A DNA stretch of 64,000 bases, from positions 124,001 to 188,000 of the forward strand of contig JACPVR010000019.1 in the NCBI GenBank assembly GCA_016197405.1, written 5' to 3'. The stretch comes from Mycobacterium sp. Its GTDB lineage: Bacteria; Actinomycetota; Actinomycetes; Mycobacteriales; Mycobacteriaceae. Within the stretch, counting starts at the first letter, position 1. Every line of letters starts with the position of its first letter. Of this stretch, positions 54,529-63,827 are shown in pieces. Below the pieces are notes generated by a model, which made no database searches, was not told the origin of the DNA, and saw only the letters and a program-made list of their open reading frames with translations. Made by a program: the position numbers and the translations under genes.

Positions 54529-55373
54529 ACACGGACCAGCTCGCGAATCTTGTCCAGCCGCGCCGGACCGATGCCGTCGACATCACCGAGCTGGTCGACA
54601 CTGGAGAATCGGCCGTTGTGCTCACGCCAGGCGATGATCGCCGCCGCCGTCACCGGTCCGACACCGGGTAACGCGTCGAGCTGCTCCACTGTGGCGCTGT
54701 TGAGGTCGACCGGCTCGGCGGGACCGGCCGGGGCCGCGGGTGACCCGGGCGCCGCACCCGGGCCCGCTGCCGGGGTGGACCCGGTGACGGCGCTGCCGAG
54801 CGCGGTGACACCGCCTGGCAGCGGGGCGAGACCGACCACCACCTGCTCGCCGTCCGCCAGCCGGCGGGCCAGGTTCAGCCCGACACTGTCGGCTCCGGTG
54901 AGCGCACCGCCTGCCGCGGTGACCGCATCCGCGACGCGCGCCCCCGGTGTGAGCGTGACCAGCCCCGGGGTCGGTACCAGGCCGACGACACTCACCACGA
55001 CGGGCTCGTCGGGGTGCTGCTCAGGTGCGGGCCGGGCGCTGGTCGTCGAAACCATCTGCACGTCGGGCAGCTTGGCCGACACCACCGGTGCAGGCTGCGC
55101 CCGCACCAGGGTGAACACCGTGACCAGCACCGCGATCAGCGCGACAGCACCCAGGGCCATCGCACCGGCCCGGCCGGGGTCGGCCCGCACCGCCGCCAGC
55201 CAGCCCTTACCCGGTCCCCCAGTGTCGGGCAGCCAGCGCGGCAGCAGCGCGGTGACGTCATCGCCGTCGGTATGCGCCTCCTCGGTGCCGGCGCTCTCCG
55301 GGTCGGCGACCTCGTCGACATCAAGGCCGCCCAACCGGCGGTGCAGACGTTGCGAAGGCGTGTCCGGTGACAT
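54525..55373 (-). CDS. comEA: ComEA-like DNA-binding protein
   Basis: A 282-residue protein: cytoplasmic N-terminus, one membrane helix ([18 protein letters not shown], about residues 90-110), a SLBB-like domain, and a C-terminal helix-hairpin-helix pair ([19 protein letters not shown] and [16 protein letters not shown]) that binds double-stranded DNA without sequence preference. It is the DNA receptor that feeds ComEC in naturally competent bacteria; competence in mycobacteria is not established. Its stop overlaps the comEC start. Confidence 0.94.
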   Translation of the reverse strand: MSPDTPSQRLHRRLGGLDVDEVADPESAGTEEAHTDGDDVTALLPRWLPDTGGPGKGWLAAVRADPGRAGAMALGAVALIAVLVTVFTLVRAQPAPVVSAKLPDVQMVSTTSARPAPEQHPDEPVVVSVVGLVPTPGLVTLTPGARVADAVTAAGGALTGADSVGLNLARRLADGEQVVVGLAPLPGGVTALGSAVTGSTPAAGPGAAPGSPAAPAGPAEPVDLNSATVEQLDALPGVGPVTAAAIIAWREHNGRFSSVDQLGDVDGIGPARLDKIRELVRV

Positions 55374-55507
55374 GCCGCGACGGTAGGCCGGGGTCCCGCC
55401 GGATCCGGGTCGCCAAGGCGTCGTCGATCCGCCGGGTGTGTATCGGCACGCAACTGTGGATGACGACGCGAATGCGCCAATCGTCGCGAGCAGCGGTTTG
55501 CAGGCAA

Positions 55508-55519
55508 TACCGCGCGGTA
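55508..55519. promoter_or_regulatory. Perfect 12-bp palindrome, candidate TetR operator
   Basis: TACCGCGCGGTA lies 12 nt before the regulator ATG and overlaps the TAATGT -10 box (55518-55523). That box is 8 nt from the ATG, implying a nearly leaderless transcript. Binding here would block transcription, so the gene is probably autoregulated. Confidence 0.6.
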
Positions 55520-55531
55520 ATGTTTTCTGCG

Positions 55532-56188
55532 ATGACAGAGCCTGCCAACAACGGGGATTCCGGACTGCGCGAACGCAAGAAGTTGCGCACCCGCACCCGA
55601 CTCATCGACGCCGCACTGGAACTGGCGGAACGCCAGGGCTATGAGCGCACCACTGTGGAGCAGATCGCCGAGGCCGTGGAGGTGTCCCCGCGAACCTTCG
55701 CGCGGTACTTCCCCACCAAGGACGCCGCCATCCTTTCGCTCGTCGACCAGCAGAGCGCGGCGGTCGGCACCGAGCTGGCTCTCATCGGCCCCGACGTCAG
55801 ACCGCTGGAGGCACTGCTCGCGGCCAACCTCGCTGCCTTACAGCGGACCAAGTCCACCGGCGGGCCGCTGGGCCTGGAGCGATTCGTCGCGGTATTGCGG
55901 ATCATCAACAATTCGCCCGATCTACGCAGCGTGGCCGTCGGACAACGCTCGGTGGAGACCCGCACGCTGATCGCCGAACGACTCGGCACCTCGACCGAGG
56001 ACCGCACGGTCAAACTGATCAGCGCGGTATGGGCGGCGATCCTGGTCAACGCCTGGGGCAACTTGGGTACCGAAGCCGACACCGCTGAGGTCAACACCGG
56101 CAATCTGACCGACCGCATGCATCAGATGCTGATCGACACCTTCGACGAATTCGCCGCCATATCAGCAGAATTACGCGACTCGGTGTGA
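55532..56188 (+). CDS. TetR-family transcriptional regulator
   Basis: A 218-residue regulator: helix-turn-helix at residues about 18-62 (ALELAERQGYERTTVEQIAE, VSPRTFARYFPTKDAAI), then a helical ligand domain. The start is the ATG after the -10 box; an ATG 12 nt upstream lies inside the -10. The next gene, 52 bp downstream, encodes a dehydrogenase that is a likely target by cotranscription. This pair occupies the position of eis in M. tuberculosis. Confidence 0.92.
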   Translation: MTEPANNGDSGLRERKKLRTRTRLIDAALELAERQGYERTTVEQIAEAVEVSPRTFARYFPTKDAAILSLVDQQSAAVGTELALIGPDVRPLEALLAANLAALQRTKSTGGPLGLERFVAVLRIINNSPDLRSVAVGQRSVETRTLIAERLGTSTEDRTVKLISAVWAAILVNAWGNLGTEADTAEVNTGNLTDRMHQMLIDTFDEFAAISAELRDSV

Positions 56189-56240
56189 TCGGCTGCCCCG
56201 CCGCGCACCTTCGAACCTTCCCGACGAACGGAGCCGCTCA

Positions 56241-57296
56241 ATGACGAGGACGCCCGCCGACCGACCGCTCAAGGTCATCCAGTGGACCACCGGCAATATC
56301 GGCCGCCGTTCGCTGCACGCCATCATCGGCCGCCCGGATATGGAACTCGTCGGTGTGTACGCGCACGGCGCGGACAAGGTGGGCCGGGATGCCGCCGAAT
56401 TGGCCGGCTGGCCGGAGCCCACCGGGGTGCTCGCCACCAACGATATCGACGAGCTGCTTAGCCTGGGCGCCGATGCGTGCTGTTACAACCCGCTGTGGCC
56501 CGATGTCGACGAACTGGTGCGGTTGCTCGAGTCCGGCGTCAACGTGTGCTCGACGGCGGCATGGATCACCGGCGGCAAGCAGACTCCGCAGGACCGCGAA
56601 CGCATCCTCGCCGCCTGTGCAGCGGGCCGATCCACCATCTTCGGCAGCGGCGCGCACCCCGGTATGACCAATATGGTCGGCATGGTGCTGTCCGGCTCCT
56701 GCGAGCGGGTCGACGAGATCAGGATCACCGAATCGGTGGACTGTTCGACCTACGAATCCGCCGAGACCCAGTCGGCGATGGGTTTCGGTCAGGACCCTCG
56801 AACACCTGGTCTGGCCGACAGTGTCCGCCGCGAGAGCGAGGTTTTCGCCGAATCTGCCGCCATGATGGCCGACGCCATCGGCGCCCCGTTGGACAAGATG
56901 ACATTCGACGTCGAATTCACCGCTGCCACTGGAGATTCCGACCTGGGTTTCATGACGATTCCGGCCGGCACGGTGGGCAGCGTCTACGGTTATCACCGCG
57001 GATGGGTCGGTGAGCGCAATGTCGTGTCGGTCGGGTTCAACTGGACCATGGGCCAGCATGTCACCCCACCCAAACCGCTCGAGCACGGTCACGTCATCCA
57101 GGTTTTCGGGATGCCCAACATGCGCACGGTGCTGCACTGCCTGCCGCCCAAGGACTGGACCGAGCCGGGATTCATGGGCCTCGGGATGATCTACACCGCG
57201 ATGCCGGTGACCAATGCCGTGCCCGCCGTCGTCGCCGCCCGCCCCGGCATCGCGACACTTGCCGATCTGCCACCGGTGACGGGCCGCTTCGGCTAG
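56241..57296 (+). CDS. NAD(P)-dependent amine/dihydrodipicolinate-reductase-like dehydrogenase
   Basis: A 351-residue protein with an N-terminal Rossmann fold (VIQWTTGNIGRRSLHAII, residues about 12-29) and the C-terminal domain of the 2,4-diaminopentanoate dehydrogenase/DapB-like family; GSGAHPGMTNMVGM is characteristic. Such proteins oxidise amines or reduce cyclic imines. Probably cotranscribed with the TetR gene. The substrate is unknown. Confidence 0.88.
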   Translation: MTRTPADRPLKVIQWTTGNIGRRSLHAIIGRPDMELVGVYAHGADKVGRDAAELAGWPEPTGVLATNDIDELLSLGADACCYNPLWPDVDELVRLLESGVNVCSTAAWITGGKQTPQDRERILAACAAGRSTIFGSGAHPGMTNMVGMVLSGSCERVDEIRITESVDCSTYESAETQSAMGFGQDPRTPGLADSVRRESEVFAESAAMMADAIGAPLDKMTFDVEFTAATGDSDLGFMTIPAGTVGSVYGYHRGWVGERNVVSVGFNWTMGQHVTPPKPLEHGHVIQVFGMPNMRTVLHCLPPKDWTEPGFMGLGMIYTAMPVTNAVPAVVAARPGIATLADLPPVTGRFG

Positions 57297-57345
57297 TCGA
57301 GTCGACGATCCCCGAGGTACGAGGGGTGAGGAGCGAGACAGTCGG

Positions 57346-58185
57346 CTAGTCCTGCGGCGCGTCCACCGAGACGACGACTCCCAGCGCGCCCGCCCCGACA
57401 TGCAGCGCCAGCACCGGCCCGAGGTCGGTGATGATCGCGGGTCGGGCCGCCGGTAACCGCTGCGCCAGGGCGCAGGCCACTTCTTGCGCGCCGTCCGGAT
57501 TGTCGACATGGTGCACCGCGATCGACACCGCTGCGGTGCCCGCAACCGCGCATACCTGGTCGAGCATGGTGGCCACGGCCTTGCTTGCCGTCCGGACACG
57601 TTGTGCAAGAACAAGTTTGCCGCCGTCGATACGCAACAGGGGCTTCAGCGACAGTGCGGTACCCAGCCACGCCGCGGCGCCGCCGATGCGGCCGCTGCGC
57701 CGCAGATTGTCCAGCCGGTGCACCACGATGAAGGCGTGCGTGCTGCCCACCGCCACGCGCGCCGCCTGCGCGACGGCGTCCAGATCGGCACCGGAACGCG
57801 CTGCCTGAGCGGCGGCCAACGCGATGAACCCGGTGCCCATCGCCGCGGACCGGGAGTCCACCACCTGCACCCGGTCGCCGAGCTGACCGGCGGCCTGCTC
57901 GGCGGCACTCAACGTCGACGACAGCGCCGCCGAGATGTGCACCGCCACCACACCGTCGCCGGCACTGGCGGTCAACGCCCGCTCGTAGGCCCTGCACAGC
58001 TCGTCGGGGGTGGCACCGGCGGTCGTGGCGTGCCGTTCATGGATATCGGCCGGGATATCGTCCACGCCGTCGCTGAGATCGGATTCGCCGACCAGGATGT
58101 GCAACGGGACGACGCTGATGCCGTATCGGGCCGCCAGGTCCGCGGGCAGGCGCGCCGATGAATCGGTCACCACCACGACGGGCAT
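57346..58185 (-). CDS. degV: DegV-family fatty-acid-binding protein
   Basis: A 279-residue DegV protein: VVVTDSSARLPADLAARYGI at the N-terminus, TAGATPDELCRAYERAL, and the second-domain GGKLVLAQRVRTASKA. DegV/FakB proteins bind a single fatty acid. Last gene of the nadD operon; the ATG lies 1 nt after the octT stop. The longer 5' open frame overlaps octT and is rejected. Confidence 0.93.
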   Translation of the reverse strand: MPVVVVTDSSARLPADLAARYGISVVPLHILVGESDLSDGVDDIPADIHERHATTAGATPDELCRAYERALTASAGDGVVAVHISAALSSTLSAAEQAAGQLGDRVQVVDSRSAAMGTGFIALAAAQAARSGADLDAVAQAARVAVGSTHAFIVVHRLDNLRRSGRIGGAAAWLGTALSLKPLLRIDGGKLVLAQRVRTASKAVATMLDQVCAVAGTAAVSIAVHHVDNPDGAQEVACALAQRLPAARPAIITDLGPVLALHVGAGALGVVVSVDAPQD

Positions 58186-58186
58186 G

Positions 58187-58942
58187 TCAGCGCCCGGCGT
58201 TCTCGGTGGCCACGCCCGCTTGCGCGAGCGCGGAAAGCATCGACTCGGCCACCGCACGGTGACCCTCGAAATTCCAGTGGATACCGTCCGGATTGCCCCG
58301 GCCGGCGTAGATGTGTTCGCCAACGGCAGCTTTCAGATCCACGAGCGGCACGTGGTTTTCGTCTGCCCAGGCGGTTATCGCCGCGACAGTGCCGGGCCGG
58401 CCGTGGTGCGCCCGCCCGTAGGTGTCGGCGATGTGCACACTCGGCAGCGATGCGACGAACGGTATGCCGGGCCGGTTGAAATCGATTGCGCCGCGCGTCA
58501 TCTCCAGATACTCGGCGCTCAGGTGCGGCGGTAGCGCCGCCCGTGCGATACCGGAGAACCTCGGCTGCGCCCAGGCGTAACCCGTTCTGACCCAGCGCCG
58601 CAACCATGGTGGGCGGATGTAGCGGATCAGCTCACGCACCGCCGTCGGCAATGGCGACGGCAGCGAGTCCATCCCTCCGGTGGCGAATATGACGGCACCG
58701 GCCCGCGGCAAGGCGGCCCAGGATCGCGGATCCTGGGTGGCGGCCCACCACACGTCGCGGCACGTCCACCCGATTCGGCCGATCAGTTCCAGATCCCAAC
58801 CCAGTTGCTCTGCAACGATATTGGGCCAGATACGGGGGTCGTCGGCGGGTAGCCCGCCGGTGGGACCGTAGTACGACAGTGAATCGCAGAACACCAGCAG
58901 CGTCGGCCGAGCGGCCGGCGGCGAGCCAGTGTCAGAGGACAT
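58187..58942 (-). CDS. octT: SGNH hydrolase-fold octanoyltransferase (OctT)
   Basis: A 251-residue SGNH-fold enzyme. Block I is FCDSLSYYG, where Ser is the nucleophile, and block V is [10 protein letters not shown] with catalytic Asp and His. The position directly after gpgP, as Rv2418c, identifies it as the octanoyltransferase acting on early methylglucose lipopolysaccharide precursors (diglucosylglycerate). The ATG overlaps the end of gpgP by 11 nt. Confidence 0.88.
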   Translation of the reverse strand: MSSDTGSPPAARPTLLVFCDSLSYYGPTGGLPADDPRIWPNIVAEQLGWDLELIGRIGWTCRDVWWAATQDPRSWAALPRAGAVIFATGGMDSLPSPLPTAVRELIRYIRPPWLRRWVRTGYAWAQPRFSGIARAALPPHLSAEYLEMTRGAIDFNRPGIPFVASLPSVHIADTYGRAHHGRPGTVAAITAWADENHVPLVDLKAAVGEHIYAGRGNPDGIHWNFEGHRAVAESMLSALAQAGVATENAGR

Positions 58943-59612
58943 CGTTGGCGACCTGCGCCGAGGCGTTCCAGACGTCGAGGCGCCAGTTGATCTCGTCGGC
59001 ACCGGCGTCGTCGTCACCATGCCCGGACAGTTGCACCCAGCTGGCATTGCCCATACCGCCGAGGATCGGCCAGTTGTCCACCGGCAACGCCAACAGGGCC
59101 GCCGACAACGCCGCTATGAGTCCACCGTGGGCCACCAACACCACCGGGCGGTCGGGTTCGTCGCGCCCCCAATCGGGATGCGCGTCGAGCAGCTCGGTGA
59201 CCAGCGGCAGGCTGCGTTCCGCGACGTCGACGCGGCTCTCCCCGCCGTGCGGCGCCCACCGTGCGTCATCGCGCCACGCCAGCCGGGCTCCGGGGGCGAC
59301 ATCGTCAACTTCGAGGTGCGTCAGGCCCTGCCAGTCGCCCAGATGGGTTTCGCGCAGCCGGGTGTCCACCTCGACGGGCAACCCGGTGCGCTCACCGAGT
59401 GCCGTGGCCGTCTCGTAGGCGCGGCGCAGGTCGGACGAAACAATAACCAGGGGTTGACGTTTCGCTAGCACCTCGGCCGCCGCAACCGCCTGCGCCCGGC
59501 CCAGATCGGTCAGGTCGGTGTCCAGCTGGCCCTGCATCCGGCTGCCGGCATTCCATTCGGTCTGACCGTGTCGCAGCATCACCAGCCGCCGGATACGCCT
59601 GGGCGCACTCAC
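58932..59612 (-). CDS. gpgP: Glucosyl-3-phosphoglycerate phosphatase
   Basis: A 226-residue histidine phosphatase. [18 protein letters not shown] supplies the phosphohistidine; [10 protein letters not shown] and LVAHGG complete the site. It dephosphorylates glucosyl-3-phosphoglycerate in methylglucose lipopolysaccharide synthesis. The GTG overlaps the rsfS stop (GTGA); length fits the ~223-residue M. tuberculosis protein. Confidence 0.93.
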   Translation of the reverse strand: MSAPRRIRRLVMLRHGQTEWNAGSRMQGQLDTDLTDLGRAQAVAAAEVLAKRQPLVIVSSDLRRAYETATALGERTGLPVEVDTRLRETHLGDWQGLTHLEVDDVAPGARLAWRDDARWAPHGGESRVDVAERSLPLVTELLDAHPDWGRDEPDRPVVLVAHGGLIAALSAALLALPVDNWPILGGMGNASWVQLSGHGDDDAGADEINWRLDVWNASAQVANDVL

Positions 59613-59983
59613 GATTCGACCTCGGAGCCGGTGTCCACCGGGATCACCGGGCAGTCGCGCCACAGCCGATCCAGGGCGTAGAAATCCCGCTCGTCGCGGT
59701 GCTGGACGTGCACCACGATGTCGACATAGTCGAGCAACACCCAGCGCCCCTCCCGGGTGCCTTCGCGGCGGGCCGGCTTGTACCCGGCGGCGCGCATCTT
59801 GTCCTCGACCTCGTCGACGATGGCGTTGACCTGCCGGTCGTTGGCACCGGTGGCGATCACGAAACAGTCGGTGATGACGAGCTGGCCGGAGACGTCGATG
59901 ACGACGATGTCCTCGGCGAGCTTGTCGGCGGCGGCGCGGGCGGCCACCCCGGCCATTCTTATGGCCTCGTCGGTGGCGGTCAC
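59609..59983 (-). CDS. rsfS: Ribosomal silencing factor RsfS
   Basis: A 124-residue RsfS/Iojap protein: [20 protein letters not shown] and [16 protein letters not shown]. It binds L14 on the 50S subunit and blocks subunit joining in starvation. Overlaps nadD by 4 nt. Confidence 0.97.
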   Translation of the reverse strand: MTATDEAIRMAGVAARAAADKLAEDIVVIDVSGQLVITDCFVIATGANDRQVNAIVDEVEDKMRAAGYKPARREGTREGRWVLLDYVDIVVHVQHRDERDFYALDRLWRDCPVIPVDTGSEVES

Positions 59984-60627
59984 GGTTTCTCCTCGTCGGT
60001 GGTGCTGGTCAGGTACAGACCGCGTTTGGACACGTACTGCACCACGCCGTCGGGCACCAGGTACCAGATGGGCCGCGATTGCGCGGCGCGCTTGCGGCAG
60101 TCGGTGGACGAGATCGCCAGGGCGGGGATCTCGACCAGGGTCAAGGCGTCTTCGGGCAGTTCGGCCATCGCGGCCGCGATGTGTTTACCGTCCAGCTCGA
60201 AGCCGGGGCGGCTGACGCCGACGAACCGGGCCATCGAGAACAGATCCTCCCAGTTCTGCCAGGACAGGATCGACCCCAACGCGTCGGCGCCGGTGATGAA
60301 GAACAGCTCGGCGTCGGTGTTGAGGGCCTGCAGGTCACGCAGGGTGTCCTTGGTGTAAGTGGCCCCGCCGCGGTCGATATCGACGCGACTGACCGAGAAC
60401 CTGGGGTTGGAGGCGGTGGCGATGACCGTCATCAGATAGCGGTCCTCGGCGGCGGTGACATGCCTGCCCTGTTTCTGCCAGGGTTCACCGGTCGGGACGA
60501 ACACCACCTGGTCAAGATCGAACAGGTCGGCGACCTCACTGGCAGCGACCAGGTGTCCGTGATGGATGGGATCGAACGTCCCGCCCATTACGCCCAGCCG
60601 TCTGGGCCGGTACCTGCCCGGTTGCAC
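59980..60627 (-). CDS. nadD: Nicotinate-nucleotide adenylyltransferase
   Basis: A 215-residue nucleotidyltransferase making deamido-NAD from nicotinate mononucleotide and [14 protein letters not shown] binds [12 protein letters not shown] is the C-terminal counterpart. The GTG start gives (M)[17 protein letters not shown]; a TAAGCT box 8 nt upstream suggests a transcript with almost no leader. First gene of the operon nadD-rsfS-gpgP-octT-degV. Confidence 0.96.
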   Translation of the reverse strand: MQPGRYRPRRLGVMGGTFDPIHHGHLVAASEVADLFDLDQVVFVPTGEPWQKQGRHVTAAEDRYLMTVIATASNPRFSVSRVDIDRGGATYTKDTLRDLQALNTDAELFFITGADALGSILSWQNWEDLFSMARFVGVSRPGFELDGKHIAAAMAELPEDALTLVEIPALAISSTDCRKRAAQSRPIWYLVPDGVVQYVSKRGLYLTSTTDEEKP

Positions 60628-60899
60628 GATAGGCCAGCTTACTGGAGGCTTTCCGGCGCCGAGACCGGCGTTTTGGCGCCTCACACTCGCACTTGTCCGC
60701 CCGAACGTGCGTTTGGGCGGTGGATAGCGCGAGTCGGCCGGTCGAGTAGCCGGTTACGCGCGCCCCGGATGCCTCGGCCGAGTCACACTCCGGGTGACGG
60801 TTATCGGAGTGACACCTAACCGTGAAGGCGTTGAGACGGACCGAGTCGTCCGCCCAGCACCGGAAACAACACACCAAGCTCTCCAGAGGGGGAAGAGCG

Positions 60900-61463
60900 A
60901 TGACAGCGCACGTTCGATCACTAGACGACGGCGATCGGTCGATCTCGACGGCGAGACTTACGCTCTATGCCGGGATCGTCACCGCACTCATCACTGCGGT
61001 GCCGGCGACCATCGCGGCGATACACGACTTCGGTGAGGGCGACGTCGCTTCGACACAGCCGTCGACAGTGATCACGGATTCACCACTCGGTTCGATCGAT
61101 GCGGTGACGGTGGACGGCTCGGACGTCTACGTGACCGGCTCGGCGCGCCCGGATGTCAGCAGCGTGGTGGTGATGATCCCGGGCCGCAAAGAGGGCGGCA
61201 ACTACTGGTACACCAGCACCGAAGTTCACGACCAGAAGTGGGACGCCGTGATCCAGACGGGGGCAGACCTGCCGTCCAAGTTCCGGACCATCGCCCGGTA
61301 CCGGGAGGATCAGCCTGCCGTCGCGGCGCTGGCCTACGCGCCGGATCCGTCGACGCCGCCACCGCCGCCGGGGGTCGACGCCAATTGCGTGGTCCAGAAT
61401 GGCGACGCCTGCTTCACGCAGCCAGGCTGGGGGCAGGCCTCAGTGTCCGAGGTCGAACGCTGA
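60900..61463 (+). CDS. Membrane-anchored exported protein of unknown function
   Basis: A 187-residue protein: a 20-residue cytoplasmic segment, one membrane helix (LTLYAGIVTALITAVPATIA), then an outside domain of about 110 residues with VTVDGSDVYVTGSARPDVSS and a Pro-rich linker before a C-terminus with two Cys (NCVV, ACFT) that may form a disulfide. GGGGGAAG upstream of the ATG. Family not recognised. Confidence 0.8.
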   Translation: MTAHVRSLDDGDRSISTARLTLYAGIVTALITAVPATIAAIHDFGEGDVASTQPSTVITDSPLGSIDAVTVDGSDVYVTGSARPDVSSVVVMIPGRKEGGNYWYTSTEVHDQKWDAVIQTGADLPSKFRTIARYREDQPAVAALAYAPDPSTPPPPPGVDANCVVQNGDACFTQPGWGQASVSEVER

Positions 61464-61471
61464 GCGCACCC

Positions 61472-62920
61472 TCAGACCGGGAGCAGCTGGTCGATCACCG
61501 CGGCCAGCTGCTTGGCCGAGCGGCATTCGTGCATGGTGATGATGTCCTCGTAGCGCGGCACCGCCGAGTCGCCGCTACCCCACAGGTGCCGGGGCTCGGG
61601 GTTGAGCCAGTGCGCGTGCCTACTGGCGGACACCATGTGTTCGAGCAGGCCGGTCTCCGGGTTGCGGTAGTTGTTGCGTCCGTCGCCGAGCACCAGCAGC
61701 GAGCTGCGCGGTGAGAGCACGCCGGGGAACTGGTCGAGGAACGAGACGAATGCGTGCCCGTAGTCGCTGTGCCCGTCGCGGGTGTACACGCCCGCTTCGC
61801 GGGTGATGCGCTGCACCGCGACAGCTAGGTCGGCGTCGGGCCCGAACAGGTGCGTCACCTCGTCGGTGGTGTCGATGAACGCGAAAACCCGGACCCGGGA
61901 GAACTGCTGGCGCAGCGCGTGCACCAGCATCAGGGTGAAATGGCTGAAACCGGCCACCGATCCCGAGACATCGCACAGCACCACCAGCTCGGGTCGGGCC
62001 GGGCGCGGTTTGCGCAGCACCACGTCGATGGGCACCCCGCCGGTCGACATCGACTTGCGCAGTGTCTTGCGCAGATCGATCTGCCCGGCGCGGTGCCTGC
62101 GCCGCTTGGCGGCCAGCCGGGTGGCAAGGGTGCGCGCCAGCGGGGCGACGACGCGGCGCATCTGGCGCAGCTGCTCCCCCGACGCACGCAGGAACTCGAC
62201 GTTCTCCGACAGCTGCGGAATGCCGTACATCTGCACGTGCTCGCGGCCCAGCTGCTCGGCGGTGCGGCGCTTGGTCTCCGATTCGACCATTTTGCGCAAT
62301 TGGGTTATACGTTGGGCGGCAAGGGCTTTGGCGATCTGCTCCTGTGTCGGCGTGGGATCCTCGCCGTATCCGGCGAGCAGACCGGCCAGCAGCTTGCCCT
62401 CCAGCTCGTCCAATGCCATCGACTTGAGGGCCTGATACGACGAGTACGACGGCCCACGGCTTGAGTTGTAGCGGCCGTAGGCCTCGACGATCGCCGCGAT
62501 CATCGCCGTCAGCCGGTCGTCCAAGCTGGCCAGATCTTGGTTGTCGCTGAGCAGATCGAGCAGCATCTGCCGCATGGCCTCGACGTCGTCGGGCGGCAAC
62601 GGCTGCTGACGGTCCTCGGTGTCGTCGGACTCGTCGTCGATGACGGTGCGGTCGCCGAACGCGGCCGGCCACCACAGGTCGAACAGTGCGTCGTAGGTTT
62701 CGCGGTGGTCGGGGCGGCGCAGCACCGCACACGCCAGACCCTCCCGCAGGATCTCGCGATCGCCCAGACCCAGTGCCGCCATCACCCGGCCGGCGTCGAC
62801 GGTTTCGGAGGGCCCGACGTTGATGCCCTGCCCGCGCAACGCCTCGACGAACTCGACGAGATGGCCCGGCAGCCCGTGCGGCGCCAGCGGTTGAGGGGGT
62901 CGGGTGCGTCGGGCCACCAT
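61472..62920 (-). CDS. VWA-domain protein (CoxE-like), partner of MoxR ATPase
   Basis: A 482-residue protein. The C-terminal half is a von Willebrand A domain with MIDAS motif CDVSGSVAG; the N-terminal half (LVEFVEALRGQGINVGPSET) is the helical domain of CoxE/YeiN-like proteins. MoxR-VWA pairs load metals or remodel large complexes. The ATG overlaps the MoxR stop as TGATG. The longer frame is a shadow of moxR. Confidence 0.92.
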   Translation of the reverse strand: MVARRTRPPQPLAPHGLPGHLVEFVEALRGQGINVGPSETVDAGRVMAALGLGDREILREGLACAVLRRPDHRETYDALFDLWWPAAFGDRTVIDDESDDTEDRQQPLPPDDVEAMRQMLLDLLSDNQDLASLDDRLTAMIAAIVEAYGRYNSSRGPSYSSYQALKSMALDELEGKLLAGLLAGYGEDPTPTQEQIAKALAAQRITQLRKMVESETKRRTAEQLGREHVQMYGIPQLSENVEFLRASGEQLRQMRRVVAPLARTLATRLAAKRRRHRAGQIDLRKTLRKSMSTGGVPIDVVLRKPRPARPELVVLCDVSGSVAGFSHFTLMLVHALRQQFSRVRVFAFIDTTDEVTHLFGPDADLAVAVQRITREAGVYTRDGHSDYGHAFVSFLDQFPGVLSPRSSLLVLGDGRNNYRNPETGLLEHMVSASRHAHWLNPEPRHLWGSGDSAVPRYEDIITMHECRSAKQLAAVIDQLLPV

Positions 62921-63813
62921 CAGTTCAGTCTCAGCTCCCCGGACGCCTTCTGCTGATCGGACTGGTGTTTGAGCACCACGCCGAGCGTCGCCGCGATGGT
63001 GGCGTCGTCGATGGTGTCCATTCCCAATGCCAGCACCGTGCGGCCCCAGTCGATGGTCTCGGCAACCGACGGCACCTTCTTGAGTTGCATGCTGCGCAGC
63101 ACCCCGATGATGCGCACCAGCTCCTCGGCCAGCGCGATGGGCAGCTCGGGAACGCGCGACAGCAGGATGCGACGTTCCAGATCGGCGTCCGGGAAATCGA
63201 TGTGCAGGAACAGGCAGCGACGTTTGAGCGCCTCGGACAGTTCGCGGGTGGCATTTGAGGTCAGCAGTGTGAACGGTTTGCGTTCGGCGACGATGGTGCC
63301 CAGCTCGGGCACCGTGACCGCGAAATCGCTGAGCACCTCCAGCAGCAGGCCCTCGATCTCGATGTCCGCCTTGTCGGTTTCGTCGATGAGCAGCACGGTC
63401 GGTTCGGTGCGCCGGATGGCGGTCAGCAGCGGCCGGGTCAGCAGGAATTCCTCGCTGAACACGTCGTCCTTGGTGCGATCCCAGTCCGCGCCTTCGCCCT
63501 GGCCGGCCTGGATGCGCAAGATCTGCTTGGCGTGGTTCCACTCGTAGAGCGCGCGCGCCTCGTCGACACCCTCGTAGCACTGCAACCGGACCAGCCCCGA
63601 ACCGGTGCACTGCGCGACGGCACGGGCCAGTTCGGTCTTGCCGACGCCGGCGGGCCCTTCGACGAGCAACGGCTTACCGAGCCGGTCGGCGAGGAATACC
63701 GCTGTGGCCGTTGCGGTGTCGGGCAGATACCCGGTCTCGGCCAGTCGCCGCGATACGTCGTCGATATCGGCGAACAGCGGCGCATGCTGGGCCGGGGTGG
63801 CGGGGTGGTCCAA
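62920..63813 (-). CDS. MoxR-family AAA+ ATPase
   Basis: A 297-residue AAA+ ATPase: Walker A VEGPAGVGKTELARAVA, Walker B VLLIDETDKAD, sensor 1 LLTSNATRELSEAL. The start is a TTG with AGGAG 5 nt upstream, giving (M)DHPATPAQH; the frame is open back to a GTG at 63867 but that lies inside proA and is rejected. It probably works as chaperone with the VWA protein encoded downstream. Confidence 0.92.
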   Translation of the reverse strand: MDHPATPAQHAPLFADIDDVSRRLAETGYLPDTATATAVFLADRLGKPLLVEGPAGVGKTELARAVAQCTGSGLVRLQCYEGVDEARALYEWNHAKQILRIQAGQGEGADWDRTKDDVFSEEFLLTRPLLTAIRRTEPTVLLIDETDKADIEIEGLLLEVLSDFAVTVPELGTIVAERKPFTLLTSNATRELSEALKRRCLFLHIDFPDADLERRILLSRVPELPIALAEELVRIIGVLRSMQLKKVPSVAETIDWGRTVLALGMDTIDDATIAATLGVVLKHQSDQQKASGELRLN

Positions 63814-63827
63814 ATTGACTCCTAGTT

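Noticed and set aside
52448-54637. 729-codon plus-strand frame rich in Thr/Ala/Ser
   Set aside because: Antisense to comEC/holA; low-complexity shadow translation, not a surface protein.
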